A DNA stretch of 64,000 bases from Bisgaard Taxon 45. GTDB taxonomy: Bacteria; Pseudomonadota; Gammaproteobacteria; Enterobacterales; Pasteurellaceae. The DNA is taken from positions 1 through 64,000 of the forward strand of contig JAQAHH010000002.1 of the NCBI GenBank assembly GCA_030783905.1, written 5' to 3'. Shown piece after piece: positions 1 through 10,967 of this stretch. The number at the start of each line of letters is the position of its first letter. Position 1 is the stretch's first letter. Under the pieces are notes generated by a model that saw only the letters and a program-made list of their open reading frames with translations, did no database searches and was not told the DNA's origin. A program made the translations under genes and the position numbers.

Positions 1-178
1 CTATTAAGACTTCAATAATTAAAATTTTTTAAAATGAAATCAATCAACAAGTGCCCACACAGATTGTCTGTTAGATTGTTAAAGAACAAAAAACAACGAC
101 GCGAGGTGTATCTACTATCTCGTACAACGTCGCGTCGTTGTGTGGGGCGTATTATAGGCATTTTAAAACCCTTTGCAA
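1..178 (-). promoter_or_regulatory. rRNA operon promoter and leader (16S lies outside the window)
   Basis: Read on the minus strand, a -35 TTGCAA (173-178) and a -10 TATAAT (151-156) are separated by 16 bp, with an A/T-rich upstream tract, as in strong rrn promoters. The transcript would contain a 12-bp inverted repeat (93-104 with 130-141). It then enters the boxA-like leader text TTCTTTAACAATCT followed by CAGACAATCTGTGTGGGCAC, which is typical of enterobacterial and Pasteurellaceae 16S leaders. The 16S gene itself would begin beyond the left edge. The murI-rrn order is also found in E. coli. Confidence 0.85.
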
Positions 179-272
179 CCCCTTTTTTGAAAAAAAACTA
201 AATTTTTTATCAGTTGATATTTTTTTAAACATTATGCCTAAAATTTAGAATAATGCAGAATACTTTTCAGTC

Positions 273-1076
273 TTACACATCTAACCGTATTAATTGTTCA
301 AATCCCCAAAAATGCAGAACTTTTTGAAATTGCATCTCATCATCAAAAGAGTGAGTGCAAAAAATCAGATTCTTTTCTGCGTTTTTAGGTAGCAGTTCTA
401 TCTTAGACAGTAAGTGTTTAACCCGTAAAGCAATCGCTTTACCAGAATCAACAAAAAAACGGACTTGTGGTAAACACCATTCGATTTCTTCTTTAATTAA
501 TGGGAAATGAGTACAGCCTAACACGACGGTATCTAAAGTCTCAATGGTTTCCCAAGGTGTAAGTTCTTTTTTTAACGCAATTAAATCAACCGCTTTACCA
601 TGTAACTTTTGTTCAGCAATTTCGACCAATTTAGTTGTGCCTAATTTTTCTACTGTACAATGCTGAGCATATTGTGCAATTAAATCTGCCACATAGGCTC
701 TTTTTACCGTTCCCTTTGTCGCTAATAGACCAATATGTTTTGTTTCGGAACGTTCTGCCGCGGGTTTAATCGCGGGAACCGTCCCCACGATCGGAATGGA
801 GAAATGAGCTCTTAATGCAGGTAACACTACGGTACTTGCCGTATTGCAGGCAATCACGATCAGATCCAAAGGAAAAGTGCGGTTGATTTTCTGACAAATG
901 TTAAGGGTGCGCTGAATAATTTCCTCTTCTGTTTTTTCTGAATAAGGAAAGAAAGCATTATCAAAACAATAAAGATAATGACAATGCGGTAAAAGCTGCC
1001 TCGTTTCTTTATAAACGCTGAATCCGCCCATACCAGAATCAAAAAATAAAATAGTGGGTTGCAATGCGTTATTCAT
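273..1076 (-). CDS. murI: Glutamate racemase
   Basis: MurI interconverts L- and D-glutamate in the cytoplasm, supplying D-Glu for peptidoglycan. The 267-residue protein has the family motifs: DSGMGG near residues 13-18, ACNTAS with the first catalytic Cys at 77, and LGCTH with the second catalytic Cys at 188 and its His partner at 190. An upstream in-frame ATG would add 40 residues buried in ubiC. I chose the ATG at 1076 because it overlaps the ubiC stop as ATGA and gives the usual family length. It is the last protein gene of the gmk-to-murI cluster and is followed by the rRNA promoter in the same direction. Confidence 0.95.
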   Translation of the reverse strand: MNNALQPTILFFDSGMGGFSVYKETRQLLPHCHYLYCFDNAFFPYSEKTEEEIIQRTLNICQKINRTFPLDLIVIACNTASTVVLPALRAHFSIPIVGTVPAIKPAAERSETKHIGLLATKGTVKRAYVADLIAQYAQHCTVEKLGTTKLVEIAEQKLHGKAVDLIALKKELTPWETIETLDTVVLGCTHFPLIKEEIEWCLPQVRFFVDSGKAIALRVKHLLSKIELLPKNAEKNLIFCTHSFDDEMQFQKVLHFWGFEQLIRLDV

Positions 1077-1582
1077 TTGATTGTTCTCGTAAAAATGCGC
1101 GGTGTTAAAAATAATTCTGCCACCACCATACTTTCTTGCCCAATCTGCATTAATGCACGACGAGCATAAAGTCCCGTTGCCTGATCTTGTGTCCATTCTA
1201 ATCTTTGTCTAATACGATCAGGACGCATAAATAACCACTCCCCTAGTGCACGGTTCCCCAGTTGTTGTAATTCGATATGCTGAGCAAGTAAAGAATCAGG
1301 CATTAAGGTTCGAGCAAAAATCAATGGTGTATCTTGGTTTTTTAACATCACTTCTCGACACCAAAAACGCGCAGCTTTCTTTGGAAAAAATCGACGCTCA
1401 TTATCGTTAAGAAAGGTTATCCATGATTCGCTTAGTACACTTACATGTACTTCACCAAAGGTTTGTGTGAGTGTTGCCGTCAAGGATGAGGATAGATTTA
1501 ACCAAGAAGAAACAAAGGAAGGCACTGTCTCCATTGAGTGCTGCCAATCTGCATGTTGTATCAATTGGGAATAATCAGACAT
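1073..1582 (-). CDS. ubiC: Chorismate pyruvate-lyase
   Basis: UbiC converts chorismate to 4-hydroxybenzoate and pyruvate, the first committed step of ubiquinone synthesis. The 169-residue protein aligns by eye with E. coli UbiC, and residues at the expected catalytic positions are kept: Arg76 (WCREVML), Arg91 (FARTL) and Glu156 (VAELFL). It overlaps recG by 8 bp upstream and murI by 4 bp downstream, so it is probably translated from the same message. Sequence similarity to the family is moderate in the N-terminal half, so the symbol rests on the conserved C-terminal two thirds and the length. Confidence 0.8.
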   Translation of the reverse strand: MSDYSQLIQHADWQHSMETVPSFVSSWLNLSSSLTATLTQTFGEVHVSVLSESWITFLNDNERRFFPKKAARFWCREVMLKNQDTPLIFARTLMPDSLLAQHIELQQLGNRALGEWLFMRPDRIRQRLEWTQDQATGLYARRALMQIGQESMVVAELFLTPRIFTRTIK

Positions 1583-3656
1583 ACGTATAAATCTCCCGTT
1601 GATTAATCCAACGCTGAATTAATTTTTCTGCTACTGCGGGCTGCTCAACAATCAAGCGACGCGCATAATATTGCACAGTTGGAATCATTTTGCGATCGCG
1701 CATTAAATTTGCCACTTTAAATTCTGCAATCCCCGTTTGTTTTGTACCAAGCACTTCGCCAGGCCCCCTGATTTCCAAATCTTTTTCAGCGATAACAAAA
1801 CCATCTTGCGTATCTCTGAGGACTTGTAAACGTTGCTGGGAAATTTTTCCTAAGGGCGCCTTATACATTAGTACACAAAATGAGGCGGTTGTCCCTCGTC
1901 CTACTCGTCCACGTAATTGATGTAACTGTGATAAACCTAAACGCTCTGCATTTTCAATAATCATTAAACTGGCATTTGGCACATCTACCCCTACTTCAAT
2001 CACCGTTGTTGCCACCAATAGATCAATCTCAGCCTCTTTAAATGCTTGCATAATTTCTTGTTTTTCAGTAGGTTTCATCCGTCCATGTACCAAGCCGATA
2101 CGTAAGTGCGGTAGAATTTTGCGAAGATCTTCTGCAATCGCTTCAGCCGCTTGTGCTTCCAATACTTCAGATTCATCAATCAACGTACACACCCAGTATG
2201 CTTGGCGTTTTTCATTGACACAGGCATGATTCACTCTTGCAATCACTTCAGCACGTCTTTCTTCAGAAATTGCCACCGTCGTAATCGGTGTTCGTCCCGG
2301 CGGTAGTTCATCAATAATCGAGGTATCTAAATCTGCATACACCGTCATCGCCAGTGTTCGTGGGATTGGTGTCGCAGTCATAATTAATTGGTGTGGATAA
2401 CGATTTGCTTTTTTCCCTTTTTCCCGTAACATTAAACGCTGATGCACCCCAAAACGGTGCTGCTCATCTACAATCACTAACGCTAAATCCGCAAATTCAA
2501 CCTCTTCTTGGAATAAGGCATGTGTCCCCACCACCATTTGAACCTTTCCCGACTGAATATTTTCCAGTTCCGTTTGGCGAGCCTTACCTTTCACTTTACC
2601 CGCTAACCAGCCCACTTGAATGCCTAATGGTGCAAGCCAACGTCGGAAATTTGTTGCATGTTGTTCCGCTAAAATTTCGGTCGGTGCCATTAATGCCACT
2701 TGTTTCCCGTTATCAATCGCAAGTAATGCGGCTAAGGCCGCGACTAAGGTTTTTCCCGAGCCCACGTCACCTTGTACTAAACGCATCATTGGGAAAGGAT
2801 GAGCAAGATCTTGTTCTATTTCTTGTGTTACGCGAGCTTGTGCATGCGTTGGGGTAAAAGGTAATTGCAATAAGAAACGTTGCTTTAAATCAGTACGATA
2901 AGATAAAGGATAAGCGGAAAATTGTTGTATGCCAACCCGCACTTTTTGCATCGCCAAATTATGCGCCAATAGCTCCTCAAAAATCAGACGTTGTTGAGCA
3001 GGGTGTGTCCCTTTTTCTAACGCCACTAAGGATACATCTGGCGGAGGACGATGTAAAAAACGAATTGCTTCTTTTAAGCTAAAAGGATGTGGATTAAATT
3101 CATTGGGTAAAATTTCTGCAATTTGGATATGCTCAAGTACAGCTAAGGCTTGATCAGTCAGCTTACGTAAGGAATTTTGTTTTAATCCCTCAGTGGTAGA
3201 ATAAATTGGGGTTAAGGTTTCTTCTAAAATTAAAGGGGCGTTATCGCGAATGATTCGATATTCAGGGTGATGAATTTCTGCCATAAAGCGCCCACGTTTA
3301 ACCTCACCAAAGGCTTTTACTCTTGTCCCCGGTTGAAGACTATTTTTCATCCCCGCATTAAAGTTAAAAAAACGTAGCATAATTTTTGATGTCCCATCAG
3401 AAAGAGAAACAGTCAAAATTGGCCGTTTACCAAACTGGACTTCACAAGTTTGTACCATACCTTCAATTGTGGCATAGGCATCAGGGCGGAGATCATTTAT
3501 TGGCGTAATTCGAGTACGATCTTCATAACGAGTGGGTAAATGAAATAATAAGTCTTGGAGATTGTGAATACCAATCCGTGTAAGTTTGTCGGAAATTGCA
3601 GCCCCTACGCCAGAAAGTGTGGTCAAAGGGACCGCATCAAGGAATTGTGTGGTCAT
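1575..3656 (-). CDS. recG: ATP-dependent DNA helicase RecG
   Basis: RecG is a monomeric branch-migration helicase that remodels stalled replication forks and Holliday junctions. The 693-residue length is normal. In order: an N-terminal wedge/OB domain (about residues 55-150), a superfamily 2 helicase core with Walker A GDVGSGKT at 296-303 and a DEQH box at 397-400, then the second RecA-like domain with the conserved TTVIEVGVDVPNA and QLRGRVGRG segments. It overlaps the spoT stop by 4 bp (ATGA). In E. coli trmH lies between spoT and recG; here that gene is absent and the two are directly coupled. Confidence 0.96.
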   Translation of the reverse strand: MTTQFLDAVPLTTLSGVGAAISDKLTRIGIHNLQDLLFHLPTRYEDRTRITPINDLRPDAYATIEGMVQTCEVQFGKRPILTVSLSDGTSKIMLRFFNFNAGMKNSLQPGTRVKAFGEVKRGRFMAEIHHPEYRIIRDNAPLILEETLTPIYSTTEGLKQNSLRKLTDQALAVLEHIQIAEILPNEFNPHPFSLKEAIRFLHRPPPDVSLVALEKGTHPAQQRLIFEELLAHNLAMQKVRVGIQQFSAYPLSYRTDLKQRFLLQLPFTPTHAQARVTQEIEQDLAHPFPMMRLVQGDVGSGKTLVAALAALLAIDNGKQVALMAPTEILAEQHATNFRRWLAPLGIQVGWLAGKVKGKARQTELENIQSGKVQMVVGTHALFQEEVEFADLALVIVDEQHRFGVHQRLMLREKGKKANRYPHQLIMTATPIPRTLAMTVYADLDTSIIDELPPGRTPITTVAISEERRAEVIARVNHACVNEKRQAYWVCTLIDESEVLEAQAAEAIAEDLRKILPHLRIGLVHGRMKPTEKQEIMQAFKEAEIDLLVATTVIEVGVDVPNASLMIIENAERLGLSQLHQLRGRVGRGTTASFCVLMYKAPLGKISQQRLQVLRDTQDGFVIAEKDLEIRGPGEVLGTKQTGIAEFKVANLMRDRKMIPTVQYYARRLIVEQPAVAEKLIQRWINQREIYTYV

Positions 3657-5776
3657 TGATTGATATTACGTTCAATATTAACAAAACCTGGCAGTGCTTT
3701 GATTTTACGAATAATATTAGCTAAATGCTTAGTGTCTTTTACCGTTAATAACACAACGATTTGATATAAACGCCCTTCCTGCTCTTCTGTCCAAATACTT
3801 TGAATATTGCTTTCTAAAGAAGAAATTAATGTGGTTAAATTTGGTAAAGCACCCTGTTGGTTGATGAGTTCAATGCGCAGCTCTGCCTCGAAGTCGATCA
3901 TATTATCGCTTTGTTCCCATTCTACTGGCATATAATGTTCTGGGTTTTCTTTCCAATTTCTGATATTTGAGCAACACTCATGGTGAATCACCAAACCTTT
4001 ACCGGAGCTCGTATAAGCAACAATAGGATCACCTGGAATGGGATGACAGCATTGGGCAAAAGTAGTAAGTAATCCACCCGCACTTTTAATTTCAAAATTC
4101 GCTTTATTGTTTGTCAGATCACCATCCGTATCAATTTCAATCGCTTCGCCCAATAGACGATAAGCAATGACTGCACTCATTTGATTACCCAAGCCAATTT
4201 CCATTAATAAATCGTCAAATGTAGCTAATTTCAGCTCAGTCAATAAATTTTGTACCCTATCTTTATCTAGGTCCTCTAATTTTGTCGGTGCCAGTGCACG
4301 TGTTAACTGGCGTTTACCTAATGTAATTGCCTCACCACCACGTAAGTTCTTAAGGAAACTGCGAATATTGGTTCGAGCTTTTGCGGTAACCACAAAATTT
4401 AACCAACCTGCACTTGGTTGGGAGTTTGGTAAGGTAATAATATCCACGGTTTGCCCAGAGGTTAAGGCTTGTGATAAAGGATAGGATTTACGATCAACAT
4501 TGGCTGCAATGCAACAATGACCAATATCCGTATGCACCGCATAAGCAAAGTCCACGGGGGTGGCACCAACAGGTAATTCAACAATTCGTCCTTTTGGTGT
4601 GAAAACATAAATTTCTTTCGGGAAAAACTCAGATTTGACGCTTTCAATAAATTCAAAAGAATTTCCGACACTTTGTTGTAATTCAATTAGGCTTTGTAGC
4701 CAACGTTGTGCGCGAATTTGTACTGTTGTACTATCATTTTTACCCCCCTCTTTATAGGCCCAATGCGCTGCCACGCCCATTTCAGCCATTTGATCCATTT
4801 CTTCCGTACGAATTTGGACTTCAACAGGCACACCATGTGGACCAATCATAGAGGTGTGTAACGATTGATAACCATTGGCTTTGGGTACTGCAATATAATC
4901 TTTCACTCGACCCGGTCGTGGTTTATACAACCCGTGCATTTGTCCTAACACGCGGTAGCACGTATCGATGTCTTTTACCACCGCACGGAACGCATAGATA
5001 TCCATGATGGAATGAAACTGTTGATCTTTCAGTTTCATTTTCTGATAAATGGCGTAAAGATGTTTTTCTCGCCCAAAAACACGTGCTTGAATCCCGACAT
5101 CTTCTAAACGCCCTTTAATTTCATTGGTAATCCGCTGAATCATATCTTTACGGTTCCCACGCGCGACTTGTACGACTTTTTGTAACACTGCATAGCGCTG
5201 TGGATGCATCGCCTCAAAGCCAAGATCTTCAAGCTCATTTTTAATATGCTCAATACCTAAGCGATGCGCCAGTGGGCTGTAAATTTCTAGCGTTTCTTTG
5301 GCAATACGACGACGTTTATCTGGTCGTAATGAACCAAGGGTACGCATGTTATGCGTTCTATCCGCCAGCTTAATCAATACGACTCGAATATCCCGTGTCA
5401 TGGCGAGAATCATTTTGCGGAAGTTTTCAGCAGCGGCTTCTTTGCGAGTACGGAATTTCAATTTATCAAGTTTTGATACCCCTTCCACAATTTCTGCCAC
5501 ACTGGCACCAAATTCTGCTTTCAATTGTTCTTCTGTATACGGCGTATCCTCAATGACATCATGTAACAATGCGGCCATCACGGCTTCGTGATCCAAACGC
5601 ATTTCGGCAATAATTGATGCTACCGCTACAGGATGAGTGATATAAGGTTCACCACTCGAACGAGATTGCCCCTCATGCGCATCACGAGCAATAATATACG
5701 CACGTTTAACAAGTTCTATCTGTTCTGGCGGTAAATACGCCTCAATAATGCGATTTAGACTTTCAAAAAGATACAA
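3653..5776 (-). CDS. spoT: Bifunctional (p)ppGpp synthetase/hydrolase SpoT
   Basis: SpoT makes and degrades the alarmone (p)ppGpp and is essential for its removal in cells that also have RelA. The 707-residue protein shows an N-terminal HD hydrolase domain with the intact metal motif HDVIED at 72-77, so hydrolase activity is expected. A synthetase domain follows (ending near EVQIRTEEM), then a TGS domain (about 390-450, starting IYVFTPKGR) and a C-terminal ACT domain (about 630-707). It sits between rpoZ and recG as in enterobacteria. The 60-bp gap to rpoZ carries a near-match to the uptake signal. Confidence 0.96.
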   Translation of the reverse strand: MYLFESLNRIIEAYLPPEQIELVKRAYIIARDAHEGQSRSSGEPYITHPVAVASIIAEMRLDHEAVMAALLHDVIEDTPYTEEQLKAEFGASVAEIVEGVSKLDKLKFRTRKEAAAENFRKMILAMTRDIRVVLIKLADRTHNMRTLGSLRPDKRRRIAKETLEIYSPLAHRLGIEHIKNELEDLGFEAMHPQRYAVLQKVVQVARGNRKDMIQRITNEIKGRLEDVGIQARVFGREKHLYAIYQKMKLKDQQFHSIMDIYAFRAVVKDIDTCYRVLGQMHGLYKPRPGRVKDYIAVPKANGYQSLHTSMIGPHGVPVEVQIRTEEMDQMAEMGVAAHWAYKEGGKNDSTTVQIRAQRWLQSLIELQQSVGNSFEFIESVKSEFFPKEIYVFTPKGRIVELPVGATPVDFAYAVHTDIGHCCIAANVDRKSYPLSQALTSGQTVDIITLPNSQPSAGWLNFVVTAKARTNIRSFLKNLRGGEAITLGKRQLTRALAPTKLEDLDKDRVQNLLTELKLATFDDLLMEIGLGNQMSAVIAYRLLGEAIEIDTDGDLTNNKANFEIKSAGGLLTTFAQCCHPIPGDPIVAYTSSGKGLVIHHECCSNIRNWKENPEHYMPVEWEQSDNMIDFEAELRIELINQQGALPNLTTLISSLESNIQSIWTEEQEGRLYQIVVLLTVKDTKHLANIIRKIKALPGFVNIERNINQ

Positions 5777-5836
5777 GGGGCACCTAACTTAGTTCAATGT
5801 GATTTTCTGAAAACGTCGTATAAAATGACCGTACTT

Positions 5837-6106
5837 TTACTGATTAGATAATAAAGACACTGCGTGTAATTCCGCGTTTTCTTTTTCTAGCGCATCATAG
5901 CGTTCTTGGGCGTTCATAATCTCGTTATTAATTAACCCTTTCTCAATTTCACGTAACGCAATCACTGTGGGTTTATCGTTGTCCTCTGGTACCAAAGGTT
6001 CACGAATATGTAACTGTAATTGTCTTGCGCGACGTGCTGCGGTTAAAATTAAGTCGAAACGGTTACCAATCTTTTCTACCGCACCTTGTACTGTGACTCG
6101 AGCCAT
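5837..6106 (-). CDS. rpoZ: RNA polymerase omega subunit
   Basis: The omega subunit clamps the beta-prime subunit during polymerase assembly and forms part of a (p)ppGpp binding site in enterobacteria. The 89-residue protein begins [20 protein letters not shown], the highly conserved omega N-terminus, and has the AARRARQL stretch that follows. Its place between gmk and spoT is the classical one, linking the alarmone enzyme and its polymerase target. The C-terminal tail after residue 70 is poorly conserved in the family. Confidence 0.95.
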   Translation of the reverse strand: MARVTVQGAVEKIGNRFDLILTAARRARQLQLHIREPLVPEDNDKPTVIALREIEKGLINNEIMNAQERYDALEKENAELHAVSLLSNQ

Positions 6107-6172
6107 ATATTACTCCATCTCTTATTAGTCAAAAAAATGTTAAAAAGGGGGCATATGATACTAAAGAGTGCC

Positions 6173-6799
6173 CTATTTTGCTAGCAATTGTTCAATCAAT
6201 GCCTGATTTTGCTTTTGCTGATGCGTTAACGTTAAACGCTCGGCTCTTAAAATGGCTTGAAAGTCAGCTAAGGCTTGTTCAAAGTCATCATTGACAATCA
6301 CATAATCGTATTCATTATAATGGGATATTTCATCGATTGCTTTCGACATACGTGCGGCAATCACTTCTGCACTATCTTGCCCACGTCCAATCAAACGACG
6401 CTCTAATTCTGTTAAAGAAGGCGGCAAAATAAAAATACTTTTTACATTAGGAAGCTTTTGGCGAATTTGCTGTGCACCTTGCCAATCAATATCGAGAAAC
6501 ACATCGATCCCTTTAGCTAAATTTTCTTCGATAGCGGGTAAGGATGTACCATAATAATTGCCACCAAATACTTTTGCGTACTCCAAAAATAAATCTTGTT
6601 TAATTAATGACTCGAAAGTTTCCACTGACACAAAATAATAATGCACCCCCTCTTGCTCACCTGGACGCGGCGATCGGGTGGTATGCGAAACTGATACCAT
6701 CATGTTATGGTGTTGTGGTTGATTTAATAGTGCTGAAATTAATGAGGACTTTCCCGCGCCACTCGGTGCTGAAAGAATATATAAATGACCTTGTGCCAT
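6173..6799 (-). CDS. gmk: Guanylate kinase
   Basis: Gmk phosphorylates GMP (and dGMP) to the diphosphate using ATP, an essential step of guanine nucleotide synthesis. The 208-residue protein has the P-loop SGAGKSS near residues 13-19, the GMP-binding segment [19 protein letters not shown], and the lid-region DWQGAQQIR. An AAGGAAG ribosome-binding site lies just before the ATG. It is the first gene of the leftward cluster ending in murI, so the promoter should lie in the A/T-rich 96 bp between it and msrB. Confidence 0.96.
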   Translation of the reverse strand: MAQGHLYILSAPSGAGKSSLISALLNQPQHHNMMVSVSHTTRSPRPGEQEGVHYYFVSVETFESLIKQDLFLEYAKVFGGNYYGTSLPAIEENLAKGIDVFLDIDWQGAQQIRQKLPNVKSIFILPPSLTELERRLIGRGQDSAEVIAARMSKAIDEISHYNEYDYVIVNDDFEQALADFQAILRAERLTLTHQQKQNQALIEQLLAK

Positions 6800-6895
6800 A
6801 ACGTCTTCCTTTATAATGAATGATACCGATTATTATGCCGATAAATCCACTAAAAATCAGCTAAAAATGAAAAAGTGTGTTGTATTTTTAAAAAT

Positions 6896-7288
6896 TTAGC
6901 CTTCGATTATCTCGCCACTTTCAACGTCTTCAAATGCCATAGAAACTGAATTCACACAATAACGTAATCCTGTTGGCGGAGGACCATCTTGAAATAGATG
7001 ACCCAAATGTGAATCACATTGCCCACAACGAATCTCAACGCGTGGGTGTGATAATTTATAATCATCCAAATAACGTATGGCTTCAGGTGAAATGGCTTCA
7101 AAAAAACTGGGCCAGCCACATCCCGCATCAAATTTTGTATCAGATACAAATAACGGAGAATGACATACCACACAACGGTATAGCCCTTTCTTTTGTTGAT
7201 CGAATAATTTGCCCGAGAATGGATATTCAGTGCCCTGATTTAAGCAAACATGCACCTGAATATCCGTCATTTCTTCTCTTTTTTTCAT
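6896..7288 (-). CDS. msrB: Peptide methionine (R)-S-oxide reductase MsrB
   Basis: MsrB reduces methionine-R-sulfoxide in proteins and so repairs oxidative damage; with no signal peptide visible it should be cytoplasmic. The 130-residue protein shows two zinc CxxC pairs (Cys39/42 and Cys88/91), the GCGWPSF motif with Cys57 as likely resolving residue, and the catalytic Cys111 in RYCVNSVSM. The start at 7288 has a good GAGGAAA site upstream; an internal Met at residue 7 is possible. It is a free-standing MsrB, not fused to MsrA as in some relatives. Confidence 0.94.
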   Translation of the reverse strand: MKKREEMTDIQVHVCLNQGTEYPFSGKLFDQQKKGLYRCVVCHSPLFVSDTKFDAGCGWPSFFEAISPEAIRYLDDYKLSHPRVEIRCGQCDSHLGHLFQDGPPPTGLRYCVNSVSMAFEDVESGEIIEG

Positions 7289-7367
7289 GTTATTTCCTCA
7301 TAAAAAACGAGCACATTCTCTGTTTTAAAAAATAGAAAAAAATTACACAAGCCCGATATTTTATTAT

Positions 7368-7450
7368 TTTGACATAGATCACAAAAAGTTTATCTGCTAT
7401 TGTTTTCCCTGTCGTCTGGTTTCACAACTGAAAAAAAACCGTGCTATAAT
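7368..7450 (+). promoter_or_regulatory. gapA promoter with CRP-like site
   Basis: An extended -10 element TGCTATAAT lies at 7442-7450, about 85 bp before the gapA start, with only a weak -35 (TTCACA, 7421-7426). Upstream at 7368-7383 is TTTGA-N6-TCACA, one mismatch from the CRP consensus TGTGA-N6-TCACA. The site is centred near -81 from the predicted start point, rather far for a simple activation site, so the CRP role is tentative. The -10 is much firmer. Confidence 0.5.
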
Positions 7451-7499
7451 CCTTTGCGACAAAAACAAAAATGAAACACGCCATTTTTGTTCTCTGTAA

Positions 7500-8540
<1,041 letters not shown>

Positions 8541-8560
8541 TTGCTCACCTAAAAAAACCT

Positions 8561-8593
8561 AAGCCTCTTGTTCTCACAAGAGGCTTCTTTTTT
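8561..8593 (+). terminator. gapA rho-independent terminator
   Basis: An 11-bp perfect stem (AAGCCTCTTGT with ACAAGAGGCTT) and a TCTC loop are followed by a run of T. It starts 20 bp after the gapA stop. Confidence 0.93.
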
Positions 8594-8608
8594 ACTACGA
8601 ATAAAAAT

Positions 8609-8642
8609 AAAAAGCTGGATTTTATAGAAACCCAACTTTTTT
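8609..8642 (-). terminator. Terminator of the entericidin-like gene
   Basis: Read leftward, AAAAAGTTGG pairs with CCAGCTTTTT (one G-T wobble) and ends in a T run. It lies about 70 bp after the stop of the small lipoprotein gene at 8715. Confidence 0.65.
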
Positions 8643-8714
8643 AATTCTGATGATCACATTAAATACTTTTTTGCGTATTTAACTTATGATCGATTTAGTC
8701 TACACAACTAGTCA

Positions 8715-8846
8715 CTATTTACTTATAGCTTGATCTAGTTTTTCACCTGCGTTTTGAATATCTTTACCTACACCTTTTGTGGTTTCACAAGCTGTTAAAG
8801 CGAAAGCAAATATTGCAGATAAGAAAATAGCAATGATTTTTTTCAT
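8715..8846 (-). CDS. Entericidin A/B family small lipoprotein
   Basis: This 43-residue protein begins MKKIIAIFLSAIFAFALTAC: a lysine-rich start, a hydrophobic stretch and a lipobox LTAC with the lipidated Cys at position 20. The mature part (ETTKGVGKDIQNAGEKLDQA) matches the pattern of entericidin-type peptides, which have a short amphipathic helix with GxGKDIQxAGexld. E. coli EcnA and EcnB are membrane lipoproteins described as an antidote/toxin pair; only a single copy is present here. An AGGAG site lies 8 bp before the ATG and a terminator follows. It stands alone, divergent from the acyl-CoA synthetase gene. The exact role is unknown. Confidence 0.85.
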   Translation of the reverse strand: MKKIIAIFLSAIFAFALTACETTKGVGKDIQNAGEKLDQAISK

Positions 8847-9091
8847 TATTAAGCTCCTGTTTTTCTATATGACTTAAAATAAGTTCTCGACATAAGAACT
8901 CCTCTTCATCCTATACTATACAGTGCAAAAATGCAAAATCTTCTCTTTATTTTCACTCCAAATGACATCTTTCAAATTACTCTAAGCATCAATGAATTTT
9001 TGATAAAATTTCGATAAAAATAACTAGTTTATTTTAGCTAACAAGTGTAAGCTAAGGCGGTCACATTAAACTATAATCAATCAAGGACACC

Positions 9092-10912
9092 ATGACTAAT
9101 TTGAACTTACACTTTGTTAATCGCATCCGCGAACAAGCCAAGCTCTTATTAAATGAAACTGCCCTACGTTACCGCACACCTTCAGGTTGGGAAAATATCT
9201 CTTGGCACCAATTGCAACAATCTCTCGACACCTTTTCTCATGCGCTCTTAGCCAATCATATTGAGGTGCAAGATAAAATTGCAATTTTTGCCCACAACAT
9301 GCCACGTTGGACGATTGCCGATATTGGAGCAATGCAAGTACGCGCCGTTGTCGTGCCAATCTATGCAACCAGTGCCGCCAAACAAGTCGAATATATTCTT
9401 AATAATGCGGATGTCAAAATCCTGTTTGTCGGCGATCAAGAAGAGTACAACTGTACGCTAGAAATCATCGATGCTTGTCCACAAATACAAAAAATTGTCA
9501 CGATGAAAGACAATGTGGACTTACAAAATCACCCTAAAGCATGTAATTGGCAAACGTTTCTGGATGAAGGGAGTGTACTACAACAAGAAGCACTTCAAGA
9601 ACGCCTTGCCCAAAAGCAATTAAAAGATTTATTCACCTTAATTTATACTTCTGGAACGACTGGTGAACCCAAAGGAGTCATGCTTGATTATGCTAACCTT
9701 GCTCACCAGTTGAAAGCGCATGATGAAGCATTCACAACATTAAACATCAGTCAATATGACACCTCGCTTTCCTTTTTGCCTTTATCACATATTTTTGAAC
9801 GAGCTTGGGTTGCCTATGTGTTACACCGCGGTGCCGTCAATTGCTATCTCGAAGATACCAATAAAGTACGCGAAGCACTTAGCGAAATTCGTCCGACACT
9901 GATGTGTGCCGTGCCACGTTTTTATGAAAAAATTTATACCGCCGTTTGGGATAAAGTCCAAAAAGCCCCTTTACTGCGTCGCATGATTTTCAATTGGGCC
10001 ATCTCCGTTGGACAAAAACGCTTTCATTTTATTTCACAAAAACACCCTATCCCTTTTATCTTACGGCACCAATATACGTTAGCCGATAAGTTAGTATTAT
10101 CTAAATTACGCCAATTGCTCGGTGGACGCATCCGTATGATGCCTTGCGGTGGTGCTAAGCTAGAACCCAATATTGGGCTATTTTTCCACAGTATCGGTAT
10201 TAACGTTAAGCTTGGTTATGGTATGACAGAAACCACCGCAACCGTATCTTGTTGGGAAGAAGGGCATTTCGAGCCCCATTCCATTGGTACCTTGATGCCT
10301 GGTGTAGAAGTCAAAATTGGTGAAAATAATGAAATTTTGGTGCGTGGCGGGATGGTCATGCGAGGTTATTATAAAAAACCACAAGAAACAGCAGAGAGTT
10401 TCACTGAAGACGGTTTCTTAAAAACGGGTGATGCTGGGGAATTTGATGCACAGGGTAATTTGTATATTACGGATCGTATCAAAGAACTCATGAAAACCTC
10501 CAATGGCAAATATATTGCACCACAATATATTGAAACCAAGGTAGGTAAAGATAAATTTATTGAACAAATTGCCGTCATTGCAGATGCGAAAAAATATGTT
10601 TCCGCTCTGATTGTACCTTGTTTTAATAGTCTGGAAGAATACGCCAAGCAATTAAATATCAAATATCATGATCGTTTGGAATTAATTAAACACTCTGAAA
10701 TTATTCAGATGTTTGAGCAGCGCATTAATGACTTACAAAAAGAATTACCAAGCTTTGAGCAAATTAAAAAATTCACTTTATTGCCCCAAGCATTTACGAC
10801 TAAGATGGAAGAGATTACGCCAACCTTAAAACTGCGTCGTAAAGTTATTTTGGAGCGCTATAAAGCACAAATTGAAGCAATGTATAAAGAATATACCCAT
10901 AAAAAAGACTAA
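9092..10912 (+). CDS. AMP-forming long-chain acyl-CoA synthetase family protein
   Basis: The 606-residue protein belongs to the ANL adenylating enzymes, which activate a carboxylic acid with ATP and then load it on CoA. The phosphate-binding motif [11 protein letters not shown] is at 185-195, GYGMTETTA lies near 375, and the hinge/C-terminal part has KTGDAGEFD and [19 protein letters not shown]. This last form, with KELMKTS.GKY, is typical of the long-chain FAA1-like group rather than of E. coli FadD. No signal peptide or membrane segment is obvious. It follows gapA and the divergent entericidin-like gene, and is closed by its own terminator. The natural substrate cannot be read from the sequence. 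Confidence 0.88.
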   Translation: MTNLNLHFVNRIREQAKLLLNETALRYRTPSGWENISWHQLQQSLDTFSHALLANHIEVQDKIAIFAHNMPRWTIADIGAMQVRAVVVPIYATSAAKQVEYILNNADVKILFVGDQEEYNCTLEIIDACPQIQKIVTMKDNVDLQNHPKACNWQTFLDEGSVLQQEALQERLAQKQLKDLFTLIYTSGTTGEPKGVMLDYANLAHQLKAHDEAFTTLNISQYDTSLSFLPLSHIFERAWVAYVLHRGAVNCYLEDTNKVREALSEIRPTLMCAVPRFYEKIYTAVWDKVQKAPLLRRMIFNWAISVGQKRFHFISQKHPIPFILRHQYTLADKLVLSKLRQLLGGRIRMMPCGGAKLEPNIGLFFHSIGINVKLGYGMTETTATVSCWEEGHFEPHSIGTLMPGVEVKIGENNEILVRGGMVMRGYYKKPQETAESFTEDGFLKTGDAGEFDAQGNLYITDRIKELMKTSNGKYIAPQYIETKVGKDKFIEQIAVIADAKKYVSALIVPCFNSLEEYAKQLNIKYHDRLELIKHSEIIQMFEQRINDLQKELPSFEQIKKFTLLPQAFTTKMEEITPTLKLRRKVILERYKAQIEAMYKEYTHKKD

Positions 10913-10917
10913 TTAAT

Positions 10918-10946
10918 AAAGGGCTTCAGTTTGAAGCCCTTTATTT
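10918..10946. terminator. Terminator between acyl-CoA synthetase and znuA genes
   Basis: AAAGGGCTTC pairs with GAAGCCCTTT across a 5-nt loop. T or A runs on both sides make it suitable for both converging genes. Confidence 0.85.
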
Positions 10947-10967
10947 TCACGGAAAAACAACCGCACA

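Noticed and set aside
1077..1196. Longer N-terminus of murI from an upstream ATG
   Set aside because: The extra 40 residues lie inside ubiC, have no similarity to MurI, and the internal ATG forms a typical ATGA overlap.
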